From Ignavibacterium sp. (GTDB lineage Bacteria; Bacteroidota; Ignavibacteria; Ignavibacteriales; Ignavibacteriaceae), in the NCBI GenBank assembly GCA_018059515.1, contig JAGOXU010000002.1, forward strand, positions 1 through 41,523: 41,523 bases of DNA. The letters run 5' to 3'. The translations under genes and the position numbers were made by a program. The notes below the pieces were generated by a model. That model did no database searches and was not told the DNA's origin. It saw only the letters and a list, made by a program, of their open reading frames with translations. Shown here one piece after another: positions 23,050-32,782 of this stretch (within the stretch, counting starts at the first letter, position 1; the number at the start of each line of letters is the position of its first letter).

Positions 23050-25509
23050 ATGAAAAAATTATTTTTACTATTTCTGTTCATACCGTTTTTTGTATTTGCC
23101 GGAACTACCGGAAAGCTTTCCGGAACAATTAAAGATAAGCAAACCGGTGAGCCATTAATCGGCGCTAACATAATTATCGAAGGAACAAACTTTGGCGCTG
23201 CTACAAATGTTAATGGTGAGTTTGTAATTCTTAACATTCCACCCGGCAGATATAATGTTAAGTTTAGTTTTATTGGATATGAAACTACTTTGATGCAGGA
23301 TGTATCCATTACAGTTGATCAAACAACTTTACTGAATATTGAATTAAACTCGCAGGCTTATCAAGTTGATGAAATTGTTGTTACTGCCCGAACGCCGCTT
23401 ATTCAAAAAGATGTAACAAGCAGTATATCTGTAATTACTCGCGAAGAAATTGATGCCTTACCTGTTTCAACTTTTACTGAATTACTTTCTTTGCAAGCAG
23501 GAGTTACAGGCAGTGGTTCAAATCTTCATATCAGGGGCGGAAGATCAAATGAAGTTGCGTATATGATTGACGGTACTATTGTTGTTGATCCTCTACTCGG
23601 AGGACTTGCAACGGATATAAATAATGATGCGATACAGGAAATGAGCTTGTTAAGCGGAACTTTTAATGCAGAATATGGAAATGCACTAAGCGGTGTTGTA
23701 AATATTGTTACAAGAGATGGAGCTGATAAATTTTCCGGCAAGCTGGAAGCACGGACAAGCGAGTTTGGTGTTGAGCGTTATTCAGCTTTGCATGAAAACA
23801 GAATTAACGGAAGTATCAGCGGTCCAATCATACTGCCGGAATATAATTTTTTCATTTCGGGTGAACTTGATAAACGCGGCAGTTATCTTCCATTCGGTTA
23901 TAATAATACAAAATCATTTTTCAGTAAGATAACAACTACCGCAATTCCATTTGTAAAAGTTGCATTTTCAAACAGAGGTAGTTTGGGAGGCTGGCAAAAT
24001 TACAGACATTCATATAAATATATTCCTGAACAATATTACAGACAGCGCACAGATAGCTGGCAAAGTTCTTTAAATTTTACTCATACAATCGAGAATAATT
24101 TTTTCTATGATGTAAGAGCATCATACTTTAACCAGGGATATTATTCTGGAATTGATAAAGATACATCACAATATTTGTCTTCAACTGAAGATCAATACTT
24201 TTCAAACATAGGAACAGGATTTGAATTTTACAGCTTGTCTGATCCACCGGAATTAGTAGATAGTCGAACCGGAACCGTAGATTTTAAATCAGATGCTGTT
24301 TGGCAAATCGGAGCAATGAATGAAGTTAAGTTTGGATTATCATACAAAAAACACTGGTTAAAATTGTATGAAATTTATGATCCCAAAAGAAACTTTCCTT
24401 ATGTAGATGATTATAACACACAACCGTTTGAAGCCGCTGGTTATGTACAGGATAAAATTGAGTTAGCATACCTGGTTATTAATATTGGTTTGCGATATGA
24501 TTATCTAAATTCTAATGTTGAGTTTAGAAGTAATCCACTTGATCCAAACTCAATGGTTAAAGTAAAATCCAGATCTCAATTCTCTCCAAGGTTTGGAATT
24601 GCACATCCAATATCCGATAGAACTAAACTTCATTTTTCTTACGGACACTTTTTTCAAAACCCGGATTTTCAATATCTATTTGAAAACAACACGTATGATT
24701 TAAATGTAAGAGAACCACTTTTCGGACAGCCAAACCTTGATGCACAAAGAACGATTTCTTATGAGGTTGGATTGTCACATCAATTTTCCGATAACGTTGC
24801 CATGAATGTTACAGCCTATTACCGCGATATAACAGGCTTGATTGGAACTCGTTACTATTTTCCGTTTATAGATGGACGCTACACAGGCTACACGCTTTAT
24901 GTTAATGAAGATTACGCGAATATAAAAGGATTTGAAGTTACTTTGGATGTTAGACCGAATAAATATTTTTCCGGCGGACTTACATACACTTATTCTGTTG
25001 CTAAAGGAAGTGCATCATCGGAAACTGAGCAGTATCCGGGCACATCAGAATCAACTCAATTGTACTTTTTAGATTTTGATCGCCCGCACGTTTTTAATGC
25101 AAGCGGCACTTATACAATTCCGGAAGAAGATGGTCCAATGATTTTTGGTTTACCGGTTTTTGAGAATATGGATTTTAGTATGATACTTAAGGCAAGCTCA
25201 GGTATTCCATATACGCCATCAGGAAGGGACATTGGATTTGTTGAGAAAAATTCTTTAAGAATGCCGGGATTGTATAATATAGATTTGATGATCGGAAAAG
25301 AATTTAAGTTTGATGGAAAACTAAGATTAAGATTATTCGCAGAAATTTTAAACTTAACTGACCACCGAAATATTTTATATGTTTATGGCGATACAGGCGA
25401 TCCTGATTTTACTACTAGCGGCGGATATTCAACAGAATATATGCGCGATCCTTCCAATTACGGACCGCCGCGTTCTGTTCGCTTAGGTTTTACGTTTAGA
25501 TTTAATTAA
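23050..25509 (+). CDS. TonB-dependent receptor with CarboxypepD_reg-like N-domain
   Basis: About 819 residues. The signal peptide is MKKLFLLFLFIPFFVFA. A CarboxypepD_reg-like beta-sandwich (about 20-95: TGKLSGTIKDKQTGEPLIGA) is followed by a plug (about 105-220, LHIRGGRSNEVAYMIDG) and a beta barrel ending in the classic RSVRLGFTFRFN. It imports a ligand through the outer membrane using proton-motive force. I start at the ATG at 23050; a TTG two codons upstream is less likely. The 2-nt gap from the RpiR gene and 24 nt to the next gene indicate an operon. No SusD follows; the partner is a large secreted protein and a PorV protein. Confidence 0.92.
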   Translation: MKKLFLLFLFIPFFVFAGTTGKLSGTIKDKQTGEPLIGANIIIEGTNFGAATNVNGEFVILNIPPGRYNVKFSFIGYETTLMQDVSITVDQTTLLNIELNSQAYQVDEIVVTARTPLIQKDVTSSISVITREEIDALPVSTFTELLSLQAGVTGSGSNLHIRGGRSNEVAYMIDGTIVVDPLLGGLATDINNDAIQEMSLLSGTFNAEYGNALSGVVNIVTRDGADKFSGKLEARTSEFGVERYSALHENRINGSISGPIILPEYNFFISGELDKRGSYLPFGYNNTKSFFSKITTTAIPFVKVAFSNRGSLGGWQNYRHSYKYIPEQYYRQRTDSWQSSLNFTHTIENNFFYDVRASYFNQGYYSGIDKDTSQYLSSTEDQYFSNIGTGFEFYSLSDPPELVDSRTGTVDFKSDAVWQIGAMNEVKFGLSYKKHWLKLYEIYDPKRNFPYVDDYNTQPFEAAGYVQDKIELAYLVINIGLRYDYLNSNVEFRSNPLDPNSMVKVKSRSQFSPRFGIAHPISDRTKLHFSYGHFFQNPDFQYLFENNTYDLNVREPLFGQPNLDAQRTISYEVGLSHQFSDNVAMNVTAYYRDITGLIGTRYYFPFIDGRYTGYTLYVNEDYANIKGFEVTLDVRPNKYFSGGLTYTYSVAKGSASSETEQYPGTSESTQLYFLDFDRPHVFNASGTYTIPEEDGPMIFGLPVFENMDFSMILKASSGIPYTPSGRDIGFVEKNSLRMPGLYNIDLMIGKEFKFDGKLRLRLFAEILNLTDHRNILYVYGDTGDPDFTTSGGYSTEYMRDPSNYGPPRSVRLGFTFRFN

Positions 25510-25533
25510 TCATTCTATCTTAAGGCAGAAAAA

Positions 25534-28278
25534 ATGAGAAGAGTTTTATACATACAATGCTTAATCATATTGTTGATGCTAACCTCAACAAGTTTTTCAC
25601 AATATGATAAAGATGTGCCGGAAAAAGATCCGCTTCAAAAAACATTAAGAATACAGGATCGTGCAGCAGGCATACACAATGCAAGCAATATTGGATTATT
25701 TTTTGAAAATCGTGGTAAACTTTATCCAAGAAGTATATCACAGGGTCCATCGGGTGAGTTTCCAATCAACAGCGGGAAAAATTATATTTATCGTGTAAAT
25801 CAGTTTGTTGGAATTCCCGGTAATGTTATTCAAGGTCGCTTTACTACAAATGAAGAATGGGAGGCTGCATTTGGTTATCACAATAGTGATACTGCAAGAG
25901 TTGCAATGAGTGATGATCCAAACTCGTGGAATTTGCAGCGCGGCTGGCCCATAAAAGATGCAAATGGAAATAATATTATTTTATCTGATCAAGACAGCTA
26001 TTGTGTTTTTAATGACAGCAATAATACTGTTCAGATTTTAGGATTACAGTTAGCACAAACAGGCTATGCGTTTGGAACTAACTTTGCTAAAAATGCGCTT
26101 TACTTTAAGTATGAACTTACTAACACAAGCCAAAATACATATCAAGGTGTTTACTTCGGTTTGCATAATGATATTGATGTTGGAGATATCAGCGGTGGTT
26201 TACCTGAATGGGGCGATGATAAAATTAATTTTATTAAGGATCAAAATCTTTTATACTTTTATGATGATGGAATTTCCGGTGAATGGCCGGACGGTAAAAC
26301 AGGATTTTTTGGTATAATGTTATTGAAGACACCTGAAGTTAATGGAACAGAGTTAGGCATAACAGATATGCATTACATGCTCTATGATGATGATAATATT
26401 TCGGATATCGATTCTATTCAATATGGATTTATGTCTTCAAATCCCAATCTCTATAACTCCTCCATCGGAAATAAATATTTTCACGTTGCCAACAGTTCGA
26501 ACTTACATTTTGATGATCCTGCACAAATTCCAGCATCGGGAATGGATATACTCGCACACGTTTCATCAGGTCCATATACATTAGCCCCAGACGATACTTT
26601 GATTTTTTACACAGCATTTGTTGCGGGTAATACACTTAATGAGTTAATTAGTGCAGCTACAGTCGCCCAAAATGCTGTTGATGCAAACTTCAATTTACCC
26701 AAGCCTCCGAGTCGTCCTAAATTATTTTCATCAAACGGAGATTTTAAAGCAACTTTATATTGGGATGATTCAGCAGAACTAAGTTATGATGAATTTTCCG
26801 GTTATGATTTTGAAGGATACAGGCTTTATAGAAGCAAAGATAAAGGAATTACATGGGATAATGTTGTTGAGTTTGATCTTGTAAATACAACAGGCAGCAA
26901 CACCGGCTTGCAGTATAGTTATGTTGATACAACAGTTATAAATGGATTTGAATATTGGTATTCAATTACTGCTTATGATAGAGGAAGTTCACTTGTAGAA
27001 AGTTTAGAAAGCCCGATTGGAAATTCACTTGATGCAGTAAATACAGTTTCTGTTACTCCCAGATCAAATGCAATAGGCAGAACATCAGTTTCGGCTATTG
27101 ATGTAATTAATTTAAACACCGGAAATTCAAACTACTTATTTGAAGCAGTTGCAATTGATGATGAATCACTTGCCGGTAATGAGTATAAAACAACATTTAG
27201 CTTTATACCGAGAAAAGAGGTAGGTGATCTTGCAACTGATGTTTCAATTCTGGTTACTGATTCTGCAGCAACTAAACCATACAAATATGCGTTGGAATTT
27301 ACTAGCCCCAGCTCATTTGATTTAAAGAATGTTACTTTAAACTCTGTTATAAGAGCCGGATATCCTTATCCAAACGGCGGAAGAGACCTTGTAATTTCAG
27401 GCGATGGTTTAAGAGTAAGTATGCGTGATAGTTCAGTAACTGCGCCCGAATTTAGACCGGAACAGGGTGATGTAATTTCAATTAATTATGCGATGACGGT
27501 TGTTCGCAATCAGCAGGATTCAGTGATTAAAAAGCGACCGCATCAGTTAGATCAAATTCAAACAACTTTTGATGGTGTTTCTATAAAATTTGTTGAGCCG
27601 CAAATTATTAATAATGTATCAAGAATTGGCGGAACAGATAATGTTGAAATGGTTTTTACAGTTGTAGATGCAAGTTTAGTTCAAAATAAAATTTATATCG
27701 CTTCAATAGAAGAAAATGGATCAATAAATAATAATGGTTTTGTTTTATTATCTGTTACTGATACAGATATACAACTCGATACTTTATTTTCATCGGATAC
27801 ATTTACATTTGATGGAATTGAAGGGAGAATAGTTTTTCCATCAGCAACACCACCTGCGGCAGGAAATAAATTTTCAGTTGAAACGATTAAACCAATTCAA
27901 CCAAATATTAATGACTCGTATTCATTTAAAATAAAAGGCGCACAAATTGATCAGCAGCGGGTTACGAGTGAATTGAATAAAATACGCGTGGTTCCAAATC
28001 CATATATAGTCTCTTCTCTTTATGAACCTGAGTTTGGAGAATTAAGAAGAGAGCCGTTACGGCAAATCCAATTTGTTAATCTGCCGCCGGAGTGTACAAT
28101 TTATATTTTTACTGTTGATGCAGATTTGATTAAAACTTTAAATCATAATTCTACAAACGGAACTGAAATTTGGGATTTACGAACTGAAGGCGAAAGAGAG
28201 TTAGCAGCCGGAATGTATATCTATGTTGTTAAGACAAAAGATTCCGAGTACAAAGAACGATTTGCAATAATTAAATAA
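25534..28278 (+). CDS. Large secreted FN3-containing protein, probable T9SS cargo
   Basis: A 914-residue protein with signal peptide (ending FSQ near residue 23). A fibronectin type III-like region lies at about 390-490 (GYDFEGYRLYRSKDKG ... YWYSITAYDRGS). The C-terminal 95 residues (from VVPNPYIVSS to YKERFAIIK) look like a T9SS/FlgD-type sorting domain with AAGMYIYVVKTKD, though without YPNPFNP. The N-terminal 380 residues include Asp/Asn-rich stretches suited to calcium or glycan binding, but I cannot assign them. It sits between the TonB receptor and a PorV protein, so it is probably a surface partner that captures or processes the receptor's ligand. Confidence 0.78.
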   Translation: MRRVLYIQCLIILLMLTSTSFSQYDKDVPEKDPLQKTLRIQDRAAGIHNASNIGLFFENRGKLYPRSISQGPSGEFPINSGKNYIYRVNQFVGIPGNVIQGRFTTNEEWEAAFGYHNSDTARVAMSDDPNSWNLQRGWPIKDANGNNIILSDQDSYCVFNDSNNTVQILGLQLAQTGYAFGTNFAKNALYFKYELTNTSQNTYQGVYFGLHNDIDVGDISGGLPEWGDDKINFIKDQNLLYFYDDGISGEWPDGKTGFFGIMLLKTPEVNGTELGITDMHYMLYDDDNISDIDSIQYGFMSSNPNLYNSSIGNKYFHVANSSNLHFDDPAQIPASGMDILAHVSSGPYTLAPDDTLIFYTAFVAGNTLNELISAATVAQNAVDANFNLPKPPSRPKLFSSNGDFKATLYWDDSAELSYDEFSGYDFEGYRLYRSKDKGITWDNVVEFDLVNTTGSNTGLQYSYVDTTVINGFEYWYSITAYDRGSSLVESLESPIGNSLDAVNTVSVTPRSNAIGRTSVSAIDVINLNTGNSNYLFEAVAIDDESLAGNEYKTTFSFIPRKEVGDLATDVSILVTDSAATKPYKYALEFTSPSSFDLKNVTLNSVIRAGYPYPNGGRDLVISGDGLRVSMRDSSVTAPEFRPEQGDVISINYAMTVVRNQQDSVIKKRPHQLDQIQTTFDGVSIKFVEPQIINNVSRIGGTDNVEMVFTVVDASLVQNKIYIASIEENGSINNNGFVLLSVTDTDIQLDTLFSSDTFTFDGIEGRIVFPSATPPAAGNKFSVETIKPIQPNINDSYSFKIKGAQIDQQRVTSELNKIRVVPNPYIVSSLYEPEFGELRREPLRQIQFVNLPPECTIYIFTVDADLIKTLNHNSTNGTEIWDLRTEGERELAAGMYIYVVKTKDSEYKERFAIIK

Positions 28279-28296
28279 TCTGAAGCAGGAAATAAA

Positions 28297-29292
28297 ATGA
28301 AAAAAATATTATCACTTATATTATTTGTAGTTAGCTTCGGGAATTTATTTGCACAAAACCCAAATCTTGGAACTTCCGGAGCACAATTTCTTCAAATACC
28401 TGTTGGTGCGCGTGCAGAAGCAATGGGAGGCGCTATTGTTGGCTTGGCTGATGATGCATCTGCAATTTTCTGGAATCCTGCAGGAATTGTAAAAGTAAAT
28501 AATGTGCAGGCGCATTTTTCTTACATGAACTGGTTTGATCTTTTTGATTTTAATGCTGCATCACTTGTTTATAATGCTGGCGAGATGGGAACGTTTGGTG
28601 CAAGCATGGTTTTATTTACAACTGATAAAATGGAAATAACAACTGAAGAACAGCCAAACGGAACCGGAAGATACTTTGATGCAGGCGATATCGCATTGGG
28701 AATTTCTTATGCAAAATATTTAACAGATAAATTTAGTGTTGGTTTAACTGTTAAGTATGTCAATCAAAGAATCTGGAATGAAACCGCTGCCGGTATTGCA
28801 TTTGACATTGGTACACAGTACAGATTGGATTTTCAAAATCTTACAATTGCAATGTGCATGACAAACTTTGGTGCCGATTTGAAATATGACGGACCTGATC
28901 TTGATTTTATTTATCGCAAAGATGATAACTATCCGCAAAGCAGATTAACACCAAGCCGCTTAAGTACGGATGATTACCCGCTGCCTTTAAATTTTCAAGT
29001 GGGAATTGGGTTTGATGTTTTTGAATATGATTTTATAAAGATGCGCGGGGCAATTGATGTAACTCATCCAAATGATAATAATGAACGTGCTCACTTTGGA
29101 ACTGAGTTTTCATTCTTCGATAGATTTTTTGTACGCGGCGGCTATAAATACAATTATGATGATCAGGATTTTACATTTGGTGCAGGTGCTAATGTTCCGT
29201 TAGGCGGAAGTGCGGTTTATTTTGATTACGCATTTTCACTTTATGATATTTTACCAAGTGTACATCGTATTTCAGTTAATCTAAGTTTCTAA
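28297..29292 (+). CDS. PorV/PorQ-family outer-membrane protein
   Basis: A 331-residue exported barrel. The signal peptide ends LFAQ (about residue 20). The family start is LQIPVGARAEAMGGAIVGLADDASAIFWNPAGIVKV; Gly-rich amphipathic strands run to the C-terminal HRISVNLSF. PorV binds and shuttles T9SS cargo. It follows the large T9SS-like protein by 18 nt, so it may be a dedicated shuttle or surface partner for that cargo. This is the second PorV-type gene in the window; the one at 8075 is a lone gene. Confidence 0.88.
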   Translation: MKKILSLILFVVSFGNLFAQNPNLGTSGAQFLQIPVGARAEAMGGAIVGLADDASAIFWNPAGIVKVNNVQAHFSYMNWFDLFDFNAASLVYNAGEMGTFGASMVLFTTDKMEITTEEQPNGTGRYFDAGDIALGISYAKYLTDKFSVGLTVKYVNQRIWNETAAGIAFDIGTQYRLDFQNLTIAMCMTNFGADLKYDGPDLDFIYRKDDNYPQSRLTPSRLSTDDYPLPLNFQVGIGFDVFEYDFIKMRGAIDVTHPNDNNERAHFGTEFSFFDRFFVRGGYKYNYDDQDFTFGAGANVPLGGSAVYFDYAFSLYDILPSVHRISVNLSF

Positions 29293-29332
29293 TTTTGAAT
29301 TCGTGTTTATTAAAATAAGTTATGTGTTGATT

Positions 29333-30715
29333 ATGAAAATATTAGAATCCATTAGTCGCAAATATCATAGTGTGCCGCTAAAATCAATTCGGTGGCATTT
29401 CGACCAAAGGGAGAAATATTTTCGTAGTACAATAGAAAAACTGCTTATCCCGAAAGCATTCGGGATCCTTAGAAATGTTTCTTTTAGATTTTTGCAAAAA
29501 AGCCTTAAGCAAGTTAGCCTCTTACTATTTTTTATTCTCTCACAAACTATACAGCCTTGCACAACCGCAGTGGTATCAGGCAAAGCAACTGACGATGGAA
29601 GACCATTGTTATTAAAAAATCGTGATGCTGATGCTTTGCAAAATAAATTAGTTTATTTCTTTGATGGCAAATATAGATTTATCGGGTTGGTAAACTCCGA
29701 AGATAAAAATAATAAAGAAGTTTGGTGCGGATTTAATGAATTCGGTTTTGGGATAATGAACTCAGCATCATACAATCTTAAAGTTAACGACACAACAAAA
29801 ATCTCCGATCTTGAAGGTATTGTTATGAAGATGGCATTGGAACAATGCAAAACCTTGGAGGATTTTGAAAAGATGCTTAATGATTTTCCTAAACCTCTTG
29901 GTGTTGAAGCAAACTTTGGGGTTATCGATGCAATTGGCGGCGCAGCATATTATGAAACAGGTAATTTTAAGTTTATCAAATATGATGTTAATGATCCGGC
30001 TGTTGCGCCGAATGGATATCTTATAAGAACAAACTTTTCGATTTCCGGACAAGAGAATAAAGGTTATGGATATATACGGTATCAAACAGCATCAGAAATA
30101 TTTTCTAAAAAATACGATAACGGAAAATTATCTTTTGAATTTTTAATTAATGATGTTCCAAGATGTTTAATCCATTCATTTACTAACACCGATCTTACAA
30201 AATCTTTACCAGTAGATGAGAACAAATCCGATTACGTTTATTTTCGGGATTATATTCCAAGACATTCTACTTCTGCTGCAATAGTAGTTCAGGGTGTTAA
30301 AGAAAATGAATCTGCATCCTTAACTACAATGTGGACAATACTTGGTTTTCCGCTTACTTCTGTTATAATTCCCGTTTGGCTTTTGGATGATGGAACAATG
30401 CCAAAAATTCTTCAAGCTGATGAAACAGGAAATGCACCATTATGCAATCTTGCATTGCAGTTGAAAGACAAAGTATTCTCAGATCAAAATGATGCAAGCG
30501 AAAATTATCTTAATATTGCGGCGCTGATGAATAAAGAAAATTCTGGTGTGCGTCAGAAATTAATTCCTATTGAAAAAGAAATTATGAATCAAGCAAAAGA
30601 AAATTTATCTGATTGGCATAAATCAGGGATAGATAAAACTAAAGCTGAGAATTTTTATAAATGGATTGATGAAAACATTTTGAATGAAATCAATTCACGG
30701 TTTCAAAAGAATTAA
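29333..30715 (+). CDS. Ntn-type amidohydrolase (C45 acyltransferase-like), N-terminus altered by repeat DNA
   Basis: An exported protein of 460 residues from the ATG at 29333; a GTG at 29303 would give 470. After a hydrophobic signal segment (SLLLFFILSQ) comes PCTTAVVSGKATDDGRPLLLKNRDAD. The Cys (coordinate 29558) fits the N-terminal nucleophile of Ntn hydrolases of the C45/PbH1 and acid-ceramidase/choloylglycine-like group, which cleave linear amide bonds. GNR(D)-type pattern LLLKNRD and GFGIMNSAS also match. The N-terminal 50 codons before the signal segment are unusual and contain palindromic-repeat sequence (HFDQREK, IPKAFGIL), giving an abnormally long n-region. It belongs to the operon (10-40 nt after the PorV gene, 12 nt before the S51 gene). 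Substrate unknown; N-acyl amino acids or short isopeptides are possible. Confidence 0.75.
   Translation: MKILESISRKYHSVPLKSIRWHFDQREKYFRSTIEKLLIPKAFGILRNVSFRFLQKSLKQVSLLLFFILSQTIQPCTTAVVSGKATDDGRPLLLKNRDADALQNKLVYFFDGKYRFIGLVNSEDKNNKEVWCGFNEFGFGIMNSASYNLKVNDTTKISDLEGIVMKMALEQCKTLEDFEKMLNDFPKPLGVEANFGVIDAIGGAAYYETGNFKFIKYDVNDPAVAPNGYLIRTNFSISGQENKGYGYIRYQTASEIFSKKYDNGKLSFEFLINDVPRCLIHSFTNTDLTKSLPVDENKSDYVYFRDYIPRHSTSAAIVVQGVKENESASLTTMWTILGFPLTSVIIPVWLLDDGTMPKILQADETGNAPLCNLALQLKDKVFSDQNDASENYLNIAALMNKENSGVRQKLIPIEKEIMNQAKENLSDWHKSGIDKTKAENFYKWIDENILNEINSRFQKN
29394..29466. repeat. Palindromic repeat element inside the N-terminus of the Ntn hydrolase gene
   Basis: GGCATTTCGACCAAAGGGAG and following bases (29394-29417) match a second copy at 32573-32595 with three mismatches over 23 bases. 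Downstream, ATCCCGAA (29447-29454) pairs with TTCGGGAT (29459-29466) around a 4-nt loop. The stretch stays open in the gene's frame, so it is translated if the upstream start is used. Confidence 0.65.
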
Positions 30716-30727
30716 TGAAACTGCAGT

Positions 30728-32782
30728 GTGAAGTTAATCTATAAAATATTTATCGCAACTTATCTTTTCTTATCTGTTAATGTTAGCGCACAAGGTTATG
30801 TTTGTGCAATTGGCGGCGGCTCGGAAGATTATAACAATTGGAGCGATGCACCTTACAGTTGGATAGTTCAAAAATCAGACAGCGGAAAAATAATTATTAT
30901 TGATGTTGCAGATGCTACAAGCTGGCTGCCAACTTATTTTATGTCTTTTGGTGCTGATACTGCTTACAACAAAACAATTCCATCAATCGCTGTTGCAAAT
31001 CAACAAGCAACTTACGATGAACTAATTACAGCTAAAGCAATTTTTATTCGAGGCGGAGATCAGTGGGAATATATCCGATTGTGGAAAGGAACTAAAGTTG
31101 ATTCAGCAATAAATTTTGTTTTTCAGAATGGTGGAGTAATTGCCGGTACAAGTGCTGGCGCCGCAGTGCTTGGCAATGTTGATTTTAGCGCGCAAAATGG
31201 TTCAGCTTATCCTGATGAAGCTCTTCGAAATCCGTTTTACAATAGAATGAAATTTGAAAATAATTTTTTGAATCTTGTTCCAAATGTTTTGTTCGATACA
31301 CACTTTACCGAAAGAGCGAGACAGGGTAGATTGATTGCAATGATTTATAATCAGCACTACAATACGAGTGTAGATTTAATAGGTGTTGGTATTGATGATA
31401 GAACAGCAATTTGCATTTCTCCAAATGGAACTGGCGAAGTTATGGGCAGTGGCGCTGTTTCAATTTTTTATAAAGATGCCATAACAAATTATTCCGCTAT
31501 CAATACAGGCAAATACACAATTGAAAATTTGAAATCCCACCTTTTAACAAAAGGATGGAAATATGATTTTATAAATAATGAAATTTCATTTATTCCAACA
31601 TCCGCAAAAGATTTTGATGTTAATCGTCCATGGTTCTATCCCCAGACTAGTTTTACTTTGACTGGTAATAATAATCTAACAGCACAATTAAATAATCTCA
31701 ATTCATTCTTAACGGAAAACAACAGCAATAATGTTTTAGTTATCTCACATCCGGGTTTTGGTAACTCGCTGATTACAATTACAGATTATTTGAGTAATAA
31801 TAGTTACAATTATGATGTATTAAACATTACCACTTCAAATCTTAATGATCCGGTTGAAGCGAGTAAAATAAACCAGGCAACTTGTTTTATTTTTGCTGGT
31901 GATTCATTAAACGTTTTAAGTTATCTCAATCAACCTGTTGGATTAGTCAAAGCTGCGTTTTATAATTCGTTAGCGCAGCAAATACCGGTTATATTTTTTG
32001 GTAATACGGGAAAAATTTCCGGTCATTATTTTATTGGAAACACAGATACAGATTTATATGCTGGATATCGAGGCAAGATGACTATCAATGAAGGGCTGAA
32101 CATTTTTAGTGATTTAATTTTTCAACCGATGATTTATGATAACTCTGATTTTTATGAAAATAGAATGAGCGCTGTACTTTGGGGAATGATGCGCAACAGA
32201 AAACGCATCGGTGTTTACCTGAATGGAAACGATAGATTAAAAATAAATTCATCTTCTTCCGGTAATTGGATTAGCGGCAGTGTTCAAACTCCATATTTAA
32301 TTGTTGATGCACAAGCAACAACAAAAGTGGACTCATCGACCTATCGTGCAAGCGGAAGTATTGGGCCGCGACAAATTGTTGCCATGAATGATGTACGATT
32401 TTCCTTAACTAATTATTCGGATATAAAATACTTACTTGCAGAAGGAAGATTTGATAATCTAACGAATGTTGATAATAGCCTTGATAATTCGGTTCCAAAC
32501 GAGTTTGTGCTTTATCAAAATTATCCAAATCCATTTAACCCAACTACAAAAATTAAATATACAATCGCTTCTGTCATTTCGACCGAAGTGAGAAAACTGA
32601 ATGTTACATTAAAAATATACGATATTCTCGGTAAACAAATTGCTGTTTTGATTGATCAAGAAATGAGTCCGGGTTTTTACGAAATTGAATTTGACGGTTC
32701 CAAATTCTCCAGTGGAATCTATTTTTTTAAACTATCCACTTCCAACTATTCTGAAACAAAACCAATGGTACTTTTAAAATGA
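30728..32782 (+). CDS. T9SS-sorted cyanophycinase-family serine peptidase (S51)
   Basis: A 684-residue secreted enzyme starting at GTG. The signal peptide ends VSAQG (about residue 22). An S51 domain (about 23-255) has AIGGGSEDY, FIRGGDQWEY, nucleophile Ser142 in AGTSAGAAVLG, and His192 in FDTHFTERARQGRL. A middle region of about 340 residues has no clear assignment. The tail is a T9SS sorting domain (from about 598, YPNPFNPTTKIKYTI ... to MVLLK). So this cyanophycinase-like enzyme should work on the cell surface on a polymer, in contrast to the shorter S51 enzyme at 18705. The sorting domain carries an in-frame insertion (SVISTEVRKL) from a dispersed repeat. Its stop overlaps the M14 start (ATGA). 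Confidence 0.85.
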   Translation: MKLIYKIFIATYLFLSVNVSAQGYVCAIGGGSEDYNNWSDAPYSWIVQKSDSGKIIIIDVADATSWLPTYFMSFGADTAYNKTIPSIAVANQQATYDELITAKAIFIRGGDQWEYIRLWKGTKVDSAINFVFQNGGVIAGTSAGAAVLGNVDFSAQNGSAYPDEALRNPFYNRMKFENNFLNLVPNVLFDTHFTERARQGRLIAMIYNQHYNTSVDLIGVGIDDRTAICISPNGTGEVMGSGAVSIFYKDAITNYSAINTGKYTIENLKSHLLTKGWKYDFINNEISFIPTSAKDFDVNRPWFYPQTSFTLTGNNNLTAQLNNLNSFLTENNSNNVLVISHPGFGNSLITITDYLSNNSYNYDVLNITTSNLNDPVEASKINQATCFIFAGDSLNVLSYLNQPVGLVKAAFYNSLAQQIPVIFFGNTGKISGHYFIGNTDTDLYAGYRGKMTINEGLNIFSDLIFQPMIYDNSDFYENRMSAVLWGMMRNRKRIGVYLNGNDRLKINSSSSGNWISGSVQTPYLIVDAQATTKVDSSTYRASGSIGPRQIVAMNDVRFSLTNYSDIKYLLAEGRFDNLTNVDNSLDNSVPNEFVLYQNYPNPFNPTTKIKYTIASVISTEVRKLNVTLKIYDILGKQIAVLIDQEMSPGFYEIEFDGSKFSSGIYFFKLSTSNYSETKPMVLLK
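32573..32595. repeat. Dispersed repeat inserted in frame within a T9SS sorting domain
   Basis: GTCATTTCGACCGAAGTGAG and the next three bases interrupt the region between TTKIKYTIA and NVTLKIYDILGKQ, where other sorting domains have only a few residues. It is read as SVISTEVRK and keeps the frame. A related copy is at 29394-29417. Confidence 0.75.

Noticed and set aside
29768-30085. 105-codon minus-strand open frame opposite the Ntn hydrolase
   Set aside because: Fully inside a conserved coding region on the other strand, with no supporting start or family features.
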